From Anaerolineaceae bacterium (lineage in GTDB: Bacteria; Chloroflexota; Anaerolineae; Anaerolineales; Anaerolineaceae): DNA of 7,305 nt. Both the position numbers and the translations under genes were made by a program. Shown piece after piece: positions 1-4,911 of this stretch. The stretch spans positions 1-7,305 of the forward strand of contig JAGOIM010000072.1 in assembly GCA_017995665.1 (NCBI GenBank). Direction: 5' to 3'. Position 1 is the first letter of the stretch, and each line of letters begins with the position of its first letter. Under the pieces are notes generated by a model. That model did not search any database and was not told the origin of the DNA. It was given only the letters and a program-made list of their open reading frames with translations.

Positions 1-969
1 GTCAACGCCAGTTCGCTTTTTGAAATGGAAGAAAGCCAAAAGCAACGCCAGTTTTCTATGGCGCAAATGGCACTAAAAATTCGCAAAATTGGCACGGACT
101 TGATTAGTTTGGCGGGCGGACAGTTTATTCACCCTATCAAAACAGTGATTGGTGGTGTTACCAGCGGCATTCCGCGCCAAAAAGCGGACGAAATGATCAA
201 GACTATCGACACTTTGCTGCCCACTGCCGTTGAAATGGTTGACAACTATTGGGAGTTGTCTATGCAAATGGGTGACCGCATCGGTTCCTGGGGCGATGAC
301 GAACCAAGCTACTATTTAGCATCAACCGAAGAAAACAGTTTGCGCCTAAACAGCAATCGAATCCGGGTTTTATGTCCGGATGGTCCCGAATGTTACAACT
401 TTGCCCCTTATGAGTATCAAGATTACCTCAAGGTTGATACGAGCGACTATTCCTACGCAGGTGTCAGCAGCTTTAAAGGAAAACATGTCATGAGAGCAAA
501 CAGCCTGGCGAGAATTAACCTGGCGCACTCCCTCGACATGCCGATTGCAAACGCTCACCTTAAACGCTTTGTGGAAGATTTTGGCCGCCCTGCACATGCG
601 ATTATGTTTTTTGACCTTTGCCGTGGGATTGAGCTGGTCTATGCTCTTGAAAAAGCGCGAAAAATGCTGGAGGCAGACCTCGAGCACGGACAAACTGAAG
701 TGCCTTATAGCCCTCGCGACGGTGAAGGCTTCGGCTTGGTTGAAGCACCAAGAGGACCGCTAATCCACCATTATGAGGTGGAAAACGGCTTGATCAAACG
801 CGCCGATTTTGTCATCCCAACCGTGCACAATATGCTCGCTATTCGACGTGCTTTGACGGTTGTTGCCAAGCGCTATGTCAGCCCACAGGGCATTGACAGC
901 GAATTAGAAAAAGCGGTTGGCAGAGTGGTTCGCGCTTTTGACCCTTGCATCGCCTGTGCAACAAATTAG
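1..969 (+). CDS. [NiFe] hydrogenase large subunit, group 3-like (5' end off the window)
   Basis: The frame is open from base 1 to the TAG at 967-969, giving 322 visible residues. Family members usually have about 420-490 residues, so the N-terminal part with the first cysteine pair (RxCGxC) lies off the left edge. Visible landmarks, numbered from base 1, are a His-Pro followed by GG around residues 44-53, the active-site EAPRG segment at 248-252 followed by LIHHY, a PTVHN segment at 273-277, and the terminal DPCIAC at 314-319. The last two cysteines (316 and 319) would bind the NiFe centre. EAPRGxLIHHY together with a CAT ending resembles cytoplasmic group 3 enzymes (HoxH, MvhA, sulfhydrogenase alpha) that couple H2 to soluble carriers; the exact subgroup is not resolved. 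The protein ends with CATN: Asn stands where most families have His or Arg, and the C-terminal peptide normally removed by a maturation protease is absent. The next gene begins 12 bases downstream, suggesting cotranscription. Confidence 0.9.
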   Translation, partial: VNASSLFEMEESQKQRQFSMAQMALKIRKIGTDLISLAGGQFIHPIKTVIGGVTSGIPRQKADEMIKTIDTLLPTAVEMVDNYWELSMQMGDRIGSWGDDEPSYYLASTEENSLRLNSNRIRVLCPDGPECYNFAPYEYQDYLKVDTSDYSYAGVSSFKGKHVMRANSLARINLAHSLDMPIANAHLKRFVEDFGRPAHAIMFFDLCRGIELVYALEKARKMLEADLEHGQTEVPYSPRDGEGFGLVEAPRGPLIHHYEVENGLIKRADFVIPTVHNMLAIRRALTVVAKRYVSPQGIDSELEKAVGRVVRAFDPCIACATN

Positions 970-984
970 AAGGAGAAACAATTG
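970..984 (+). promoter_or_regulatory. Ribosome binding site fixing a TTG start
   Basis: AAGGAG at 970-975 lies 6 bases before a TTG at 982. It begins directly after the hydrogenase stop codon. No ATG or GTG lies at a suitable distance in this frame, so TTG 982 is the best-supported start of the membrane protein. A second in-frame TTG at 988 is 12 bases from the site and less likely. Confidence 0.75.
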
Positions 985-2280
985 ACGTTGGAAAACGAGA
1001 ACGACAAACCGCTTGCAAAACCTTTTAACTATTTTCTTTTATTATCTGTAGCACTGATTGCCATTGCTTTCATCCTCACAAAACCGGCTGAACTCTTTGC
1101 CGGTTTTATGCGGATTAACTTTGGCACTTCGCACCTTTTTACTGATTTTATTGAAGTTGGAGGCTTTGGAGCTACGCTGGTCAACGCAAGTTTGGTGATG
1201 CTTTTTGAGCTTTTAATCATCCGCCTTTCTAAAGCGAACATGACCGGACCTTCAATGGCAGCCCTACTAATGACCGCCGGTTTTGCTTTTTTTGGGACGA
1301 GTCTCTTCAATGTAATTCCCATTGTAATTGGCGTTTACCTGTATTCGCGCATTGAAAATCTCCCTATGCGCAGTCTTTTGTTACAGGCATTTATGGGCAG
1401 CGCAATTGGTCCGTTGATTAATTTTATAACTTTTGGCATGGGCTTCGGCCCAGCCATCGGCTACCCTTTGGGAATTTTGAGCGGAATCCTGATTGGATTG
1501 ATTATCCCCTCGCTCTCCTCAGCCTTTCTGCGTTTTCATCAAGGCTACAATCTTTACAATATTGGTTTTACAGCCGGGGTGATTGGCCTGCTTGCGGTTT
1601 CGGTTTTTCGCTTGTTTGGTTTTGAGGTCAACTCGGTTTGGATTATTAATGAGCATGCTCACAATGCCCTAATAATTTTGGTTTCGGCAATCTTTTTGAG
1701 TCTGATTGTTTATGGTTTGATTTTAAGCAAAGGGAAGCTCAAAGAATATCCAAAACTGCTGGCGTCCAGCGGACGTTTGCTCGCTGATTTTCCGGTGCTT
1801 TTTGGACACGGAATCAGCTTTTTTAACATGGGCGTGATGGGTTTTTTGTCCCTGATCCTGGTCCTGATTCTCAAAGGACCGGTGAATGGACCCGTGGTTG
1901 GTGCAATGTTGACGGTCGCCGGTTTTGGTGCCTTGGGCAAACATCCCAAAAATACGCTTCCGGTCATGCTTGGTGCAACGCTGGCTTGCTGGCTTCATAA
2001 AGACCTCCCCACCACTGAAGCAATTGTGCCAATTCTATTTGCAACAACCGTCGCGCCGCTCGCCGGACGTTATGGTCCGCTGGTTGGTTTGATCGCCGGC
2101 TACCTTCATATTGCTGTGGTTGGGAACGTTTTGCCCTTGCATGGCGGATTAAATCTTTATAACAACGGCTTTTCAGGCGGTTTTGTCGCCGCTTTCCTCG
2201 TGCCGATTATTGAAGCGCTAAGAACGCTTCGGGAAAGGAGAAAATCAGATGCACAGACGCGAATCTCAAAAGACGAGTAA
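982..2280 (+). CDS. DUF1576-type multi-pass membrane protein, putative transporter or channel
   Basis: A 432-residue, strongly hydrophobic protein with roughly 10-14 membrane segments, for example residues 16-34, 61-82, 132-152, 160-178, 228-249, 277-298 and 364-382. A charged N-terminus and a basic, charged tail (RTLRERRKSD) suggest cytoplasmic ends. I recognise it as DUF1576-like from its glycine-rich signatures GYNLYNIGFTAG (188-199) and GLNLYNNGFSGG (389-400). The protein is internally duplicated: residues 66-105 align without gaps to 280-319, with a shared Asn (68/282) and GPxxxAxLxxAGF (89-101/303-315). Paired repeats of this kind are typical of transporters and channels with two-fold pseudosymmetry, so transport is inferred; no substrate can be named. 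It starts with TTG behind a good ribosome binding site, 12 bases after the hydrogenase stop, and overlaps the next gene by 32 bases. It is therefore probably cotranscribed with both. Family assignment is from memory of the motifs, not a search. Confidence 0.85.
   Translation: MTLENENDKPLAKPFNYFLLLSVALIAIAFILTKPAELFAGFMRINFGTSHLFTDFIEVGGFGATLVNASLVMLFELLIIRLSKANMTGPSMAALLMTAGFAFFGTSLFNVIPIVIGVYLYSRIENLPMRSLLLQAFMGSAIGPLINFITFGMGFGPAIGYPLGILSGILIGLIIPSLSSAFLRFHQGYNLYNIGFTAGVIGLLAVSVFRLFGFEVNSVWIINEHAHNALIILVSAIFLSLIVYGLILSKGKLKEYPKLLASSGRLLADFPVLFGHGISFFNMGVMGFLSLILVLILKGPVNGPVVGAMLTVAGFGALGKHPKNTLPVMLGATLACWLHKDLPTTEAIVPILFATTVAPLAGRYGPLVGLIAGYLHIAVVGNVLPLHGGLNLYNNGFSGGFVAAFLVPIIEALRTLRERRKSDAQTRISKDE
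1177..1296 (+). repeat. Protein-level internal repeat, copy 1, first element
   Basis: This codes for residues 66-105 of the DUF1576-like protein, which align gap-free at an offset of 214 residues with residues 280-319 (bases 1819-1938). Shared positions include Asn68/282, Lys84/298, GP at 89-90/303-304, Ala94/308, Leu96/310 and AGF at 99-101/313-315. It is an ancient duplication visible in protein, not a nucleotide repeat. Confidence 0.7.
1543..1587 (+). repeat. Protein-level internal repeat, copy 1, NLYN element
   Basis: Codes for residues 188-202 (GYNLYNIGFTAGVIG), which match residues 389-403 (GLNLYNNGFSGGFVA; bases 2146-2190). NLYN, GF and the glycine after the next two residues are shared. 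The two Asn-Leu-Tyr-Asn elements occupy equivalent places in the two halves and are good candidates for pore-lining or binding positions. Confidence 0.75.
1819..1938 (+). repeat. Protein-level internal repeat, copy 2, first element
   Basis: Codes for residues 280-319 of the DUF1576-like protein, the partner of residues 66-105. The glycine-proline start and the AGF core are kept, while the flanking hydrophobic residues have diverged. Confidence 0.7.
2146..2190 (+). repeat. Protein-level internal repeat, copy 2, NLYN element
   Basis: Codes for residues 389-403, the partner of residues 188-202. Spacing from the GP element to the NLYN element is about 99 residues in copy 1 and 86 in copy 2, so the second half has lost a loop or a segment. 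Confidence 0.75.
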
Positions 2281-2599
2281 CATCGTCCGCGCCCTTTGCC
2301 AATATTTTTTACTGAGGGGTGGCTATGAAACGCATATCGTCGTTCAGCCTTGTGAGGATTATAGCTTGATAGAAATTTCTGGCAGAGTCAATATCAGTGA
2401 ACAAGAAATTCAGAAAATTGAGAAAGCCTTTAACCAAACCAAAACATCCGAAATGGAATATTACTATGACGATTTGCTTTCCACTGATTTGGAGGACAAC
2501 GAACTGGATCTTTTAGGGCAAACAATAGATGACCACTCGGTCACTTTCGCTGATGGTTTGCTAAAAATTGTCGTCAAACGCTATTATCGAGAGAATTAG
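2249..2599 (+). CDS. Small conserved-looking protein of unknown function, coupled to the DUF1576 gene
   Basis: A 116-residue soluble protein that I do not recognise. AAAGGAG at 2234-2240 sits 8 bases before the ATG at 2249, which supports this start inside the end of the membrane gene (32-base overlap) and suggests translational coupling. The N-terminus is basic (MHRRESQK). A strand-like stretch follows at about 27-46 (ETHIVV to EISGRV), then a probable helix at about 49-64 (ISEQEIQKIEKAF). An acidic stretch lies at about 67-95, rich in Asp and Glu, and a final strand-like segment at about 97-112 ends KIVVKRYYREN. There are no transmembrane segments, no CxxC pairs and no nucleotide-binding motif. 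A role as regulator or accessory subunit of the preceding membrane protein is a guess from the coupling alone. It ends 6 bases before the convergent HD gene. Confidence 0.75.
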   Translation: MHRRESQKTSNIVRALCQYFLLRGGYETHIVVQPCEDYSLIEISGRVNISEQEIQKIEKAFNQTKTSEMEYYYDDLLSTDLEDNELDLLGQTIDDHSVTFADGLLKIVVKRYYREN

Positions 2600-2619
2600 G
2601 GCACTTTATCGCAAGCCCT
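2598..2619. terminator. Weak inverted repeat at the convergent junction
   Basis: AGGGC at 2598-2602 and GCCCT at 2615-2619 form a 5-bp stem with a 12-base loop. It spans the 6 bases between the converging stop codons (TAG 2597-2599 and, on the minus strand, TAA 2606-2608). The stem is short and has no proper T-run on either side, so a terminator role is only tentative. Confidence 0.2.
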
Positions 2620-3250
2620 TATATTCATCCCGCAAGCGTTCGTAAAATTCTCGCAGAAAGGCATCGCGTTCTTCGGCAATTGCTTTTCCGCTTGCCGTAA
2701 AAAGCTTGTCTTTCACATTTCTCAGCTTGAAAAGGTATTCATGATAGGAGCTGTGTTGCTCTCCGGCTTCTTTTTCACCATTCTTAATGAATTTTTGAGA
2801 GGGCTCGGTCAAAATTGGCTGATTTGCCAAAACCGCATAAGCAATCGTTCGGGCGACCCCAACCGCACCTAAGACATCCAGCTTGTCCGCATCATAAAGA
2901 CATTTTGCTTCCAGACTTTCAGGGCGTTCGAGCTTTGAGCGGAAACGATGCGCGCGAATGCAATGTTGCACGGCTTCAATGCGCTCCGGCTTCCAGCCTT
3001 TGGCCGCCAAAACTTCACCGGCGAAAATTGCCGAGGTCAGGTGGTGTTCCATCCGTCCCATGCCGTCTTGCCCGGGTGCAGCACCGCGTGAATCATGCAA
3101 CAAGGCAGCCGCTTCAATTATTTCCAGGTCAGCACCCTCGGCTTTGCCAATTCTCTCTGCCATCACTTTGACCCGCAAGACATGATCAAAATTGTGGACT
3201 TCGTCCGCTTCCTCATACCAGCTTTTGGCTTCTTCGATCGATATACTCAT
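2606..3250 (-). CDS. HD-domain phosphohydrolase (YedJ-like)
   Basis: A 214-residue protein of the HD superfamily, metal-dependent phosphohydrolases that act mostly on nucleotides. The metal-ligand pattern is complete: His23 (in NFDHVLRV), the defining His52-Asp53 (LLHDSRG), His69-His70, His96 and His101, and the late aspartate in DADKLDVLGAVGVAR (120-134). That last segment is characteristic of the YedJ/COG1418-type group of uncharacterised hydrolases. Residues 56-66 (GAAPGQDGMGR) form a glycine-rich insertion after the HD pair. The C-terminal third, about 155-214, is helical and charged. The ATG at 3248-3250 has GGAG 5 bases upstream. It is the last gene of a minus-strand cluster, 10 bases after the small membrane protein gene. 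The substrate is unknown; being next to a nuclease gene fits nucleotide processing but does not prove it. Confidence 0.88.
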   Translation of the reverse strand: MSISIEEAKSWYEEADEVHNFDHVLRVKVMAERIGKAEGADLEIIEAAALLHDSRGAAPGQDGMGRMEHHLTSAIFAGEVLAAKGWKPERIEAVQHCIRAHRFRSKLERPESLEAKCLYDADKLDVLGAVGVARTIAYAVLANQPILTEPSQKFIKNGEKEAGEQHSSYHEYLFKLRNVKDKLFTASGKAIAEERDAFLREFYERLRDEYKGLR

Positions 3251-3260
3251 TGCTTCTCCA

Positions 3261-3446
3261 TCAAAATGGCAGTTTTATCCAGCCCATATAGGAAGCTAAC
3301 AGAACGGCCAAAACAAAAATTATGACAACTATTCGGACGACTTTCACGGCAACTTTGAGGACATCGCGCAATACAAAGCCAATCGCTACCGCACCGAGGG
3401 CGACAATCAGGATATTAATCAGTTGACGGATAAGTTCGTAGTCCAT
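3261..3446 (-). CDS. Small two-helix membrane protein, unknown function
   Basis: A 61-residue protein with two hydrophobic segments, about residues 8-25 (LINILIVALGAVAIGFVL) and 33-54, joined by a short basic stretch with several Lys and Arg residues. Helix-loop-helix topology with a positively charged connection suggests that the loop faces the cytoplasm. I do not recognise a family. Its ATG (3444-3446) follows the nuclease stop codon after 2 bases, and its stop lies 10 bases before the HD gene, so the tight packing is the main reason to believe it is real. The nearest purine-rich site (GGGGA at 3462-3466) is about 15 bases from the ATG, so translation probably depends on coupling to the nuclease gene. 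It may tether or regulate one of its soluble neighbours; this is inference only. Confidence 0.65.
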   Translation of the reverse strand: MDYELIRQLINILIVALGAVAIGFVLRDVLKVAVKVVRIVVIIFVLAVLLASYMGWIKLPF

Positions 3447-3448
3447 GA

Positions 3449-4690
3449 TTAATCGGCATCATCCCCTTGCTCAAGCTGGTTAATCAAATTTCCGGCGAGG
3501 GTTTTCAAAAGCTCAATCTCAGTCGGCTCTTCATGTTTTTCTTTCCAAAAAAGCTCCAGCAGCTGCAGGGGGTTGAGCGAACTGGTTTCTTCGTTAGCCC
3601 CAAGCCGACTGCGTGCTTTTGAAGTTGGGTTTTTTTGGATTTTGAATTCAAATGCCTCTTTGGCATAGTTCATGAGCTGGGCTTCGTCAATTAGAACCTC
3701 ATAGCCTTGCGGATAATTAATCCTGAGGCGCACAATCGCATCTTTTAGCTCCTCTTGTGGAGGGAGTGCAGCGATTAATTTCTCATTGACGTTTAATTCG
3801 TCTTCCAATGTGACAGTCCGGTCAACAAATTTTCGAATTGGCAGTTTGCGCCACTCATAAGTGGTTTTGCCTTTTTCAACATTGGCGATGATGAAACCTT
3901 TATCCTCTTTTACTTCCCCAAAATCAACCCGTTCAATCGAGCCCGGATAGACAACCGGCGGATGCGAACCGGCATTCAGATCTTGATATTTATGGATATG
4001 CCCAAGGGCAACATAATCAATTTTTGGCTTCGTCACCATGCCAAGCGGCAAAACGATATCACGCCCGATTTTAATTTCTTGCTCATTTCCAAAGGTTGCC
4101 CCGTTGACTGAGGCATGGGCGGTCAAAATTACCGGCAGATTGGGATCGCATGCTTCAAGGGCATCATTTATCCAATCGGAAACAGCGCTTTCCATCACTT
4201 TGAGCGGGTCCGCTTCTTCAGCCTCTTCGCTGTTTATGTTTTGCATCACACCCGAACGCGTAATCCAGGGAATAGCCAAAACCTGAACCGGCAAGCCTTC
4301 CAAATCTTCCGAACGGAGAAGTTTGAGATTGCTGACAACCCGAATGTGTGCCGGTTGAAGCGTATCAAACTCTTGCATGGCGTGCGCTTTGCGTTGCGAA
4401 GGCGAGATATCGTGATTGCCGGTTAGCAAGATGGTCGGAATACCGGCTTCTGAAAGCCGCATTATCCGCCGCCCCCATTCCCGTTGAAAAGTCGGTGCAG
4501 GAGAGCGATCCTTATAGGCGTCACCGGCAAAAATAACCAAATCCACCTTCTCGTCAATAGCAGTTCTGACGATAGTATCGAGGCTTTTCAAGAAGTCCAT
4601 CACGCGTACCGGCAAGCCGGTTTTGGGGTCATGCGCCCCGAAGTTGGTCATATCAATATGGGCATCGGCAAAGTGCAAAAGTTTAATCAT
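3449..4690 (-). CDS. sbcD: SbcD/Mre11-type DNA repair nuclease subunit
   Basis: From the ATG at 4690 this is 413 residues, close to E. coli SbcD (about 400). It has the calcineurin-like metallophosphoesterase motifs in order: Asp9 and His11 (FADAHID), Asp57 (GDAYKDR), Asn92-His93-Asp94 (GNHD), His192 (TAHAS), and His231 and His233 (GHIH). A capping region follows from about 285. The C-terminal NPLQLLELFWKEK (373-385) resembles the end segment of SbcD that contacts SbcC. SbcD with SbcC forms a Mn-dependent nuclease that trims hairpins and blocked DNA ends; no sbcC is present here. I chose M-I-K-L-L-H-F-A-D as the start. An in-frame TTG at 4723 would add 11 residues, but those bases look like promoter and have no ribosome binding site. 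It is the first gene of a cluster with a small membrane protein and an HD hydrolase. The symbol refers to the family; orthology is not tested. Confidence 0.88.
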   Translation of the reverse strand: MIKLLHFADAHIDMTNFGAHDPKTGLPVRVMDFLKSLDTIVRTAIDEKVDLVIFAGDAYKDRSPAPTFQREWGRRIMRLSEAGIPTILLTGNHDISPSQRKAHAMQEFDTLQPAHIRVVSNLKLLRSEDLEGLPVQVLAIPWITRSGVMQNINSEEAEEADPLKVMESAVSDWINDALEACDPNLPVILTAHASVNGATFGNEQEIKIGRDIVLPLGMVTKPKIDYVALGHIHKYQDLNAGSHPPVVYPGSIERVDFGEVKEDKGFIIANVEKGKTTYEWRKLPIRKFVDRTVTLEDELNVNEKLIAALPPQEELKDAIVRLRINYPQGYEVLIDEAQLMNYAKEAFEFKIQKNPTSKARSRLGANEETSSLNPLQLLELFWKEKHEEPTEIELLKTLAGNLINQLEQGDDAD

Positions 4691-4696
4691 TGCTTC

Positions 4697-4723
4697 ATTA
4701 TAATTGAGCCTGAACTCAAGCAA
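4697..4723 (-). promoter_or_regulatory. Promoter of the nuclease operon, probably giving a leaderless mRNA
   Basis: On the minus strand a perfect TATAAT (4702 down to 4697) lies only 6 bases before the ATG at 4690. TTGCTT (4723-4718) can serve as a -35 box with a short 15-base spacer. A start point 6-7 bases after the -10 box falls on the ATG itself, and there is no Shine-Dalgarno sequence in front of it. An inverted repeat, TTGAG (4704-4708) and CTCAA (4715-4719) with a 6-base centre, fills the spacer. Confidence 0.5.
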
Positions 4724-4777
4724 GGTTCGAATCGCACAAATTTACGGACAGCCTGACAGGGAATTGGCTCTAAAAAA

Positions 4778-4791
4778 CTTCTTAAAAGAAG
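4778..4791. repeat. Perfect dyad CTTCTT-AA-AAGAAG in the divergent intergenic region
   Basis: The 6-bp arms are separated by 2 bases. The site lies between the nuclease promoter and the presumed dnaK promoter. The loop is too short for a good RNA hairpin, so a protein-binding site is the more natural reading. The surrounding DNA also contains AATTGGCT twice (4762-4769 and 4844-4851) and AATTGGTG once (4792-4799). Confidence 0.35.
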
Positions 4792-4827
4792 AATTGGTGA
4801 CTAAATCAATAGATTTCCTCTCCGATA

Positions 4828-4856
4828 TTAATATTTCTCTTGCAATTGGCTATTAT
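4828..4856 (+). promoter_or_regulatory. Putative dnaK promoter
   Basis: TTAATA (4828-4833, 4 of 6 matches to TTGACA) and TATTAT (4851-4856, 5 of 6 matches to TATAAT) are 17 bases apart, the standard spacing for the housekeeping sigma factor. The region is AT-rich and includes the palindrome ATATTAATAT (4825-4834) overlapping the -35 box. Transcription would start near 4863 and give a leader of about 46 bases. TATAGT (4854-4859) is an alternative -10 box. Confidence 0.4.
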
Positions 4857-4862
4857 AGTATA

Positions 4863-4882
4863 AGCAATAAAGAAATATTGCT
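4863..4882. repeat. Perfect 7-6-7 inverted repeat at the presumed dnaK transcription start
   Basis: AGCAATA (4863-4869) and TATTGCT (4876-4882) are exact complements around AAGAAA. It would form a 7-bp RNA hairpin at the very start of the leader or act as a DNA operator just after the promoter. It does not match the CIRCE (TTAGCACTC-N9-GAGTGCTAA) or HAIR (CTTGAGT-N7-ACTCAAG) consensus. Confidence 0.45.
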
Positions 4883-4895
4883 GATCATAGATCAG
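4881..4895. repeat. Perfect dyad CTGATC-ATA-GATCAG ahead of the dnaK ribosome binding site
   Basis: The 6-bp arms flank a 3-base centre. The site ends 3 bases before the AGGAG of dnaK and shares two bases with the preceding inverted repeat, so the two hairpins cannot both form fully. It is a candidate operator or translational control element. Confidence 0.45.
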
Positions 4896-4898
4896 TTT

Positions 4899-4911
4899 AG
4901 GAGCAAAAATG
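4899..4911 (+). promoter_or_regulatory. dnaK ribosome binding site
   Basis: AGGAG at 4899-4903 is 5 bases from the ATG at 4909. It confirms the start that gives the universal DnaK N-terminus MGKIIGIDLGTTNS. Confidence 0.8.

Noticed and set aside
370..693. A 107-codon minus-strand open frame inside the hydrogenase gene
   Set aside because: Fully antisense to recognisable hydrogenase sequence and without a start signal.
2815..3325. Plus-strand open frames opposite the HD and small membrane protein genes
   Set aside because: They are mirror images of the real minus-strand genes, and their translations are low-complexity and rich in Pro, Ser, His and Cys.
4704..4719. Possible HspR-type HAIR operator (TTGAG...CTCAA)
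   Set aside because: The arms resemble HAIR, but the separation between TTGAG and CTCAA is 6 bases rather than the 9 of the consensus, and the outer bases do not match. It also lies nearer the nuclease start than dnaK.
4690..4723. Upstream TTG start adding 11 residues to the nuclease
   Set aside because: The added codons overlap the TATAAT and -35-like boxes and lack a ribosome binding site. SbcD proteins typically begin with a short strand leading straight into the metal-binding Asp-x-His, as from ATG 4690.
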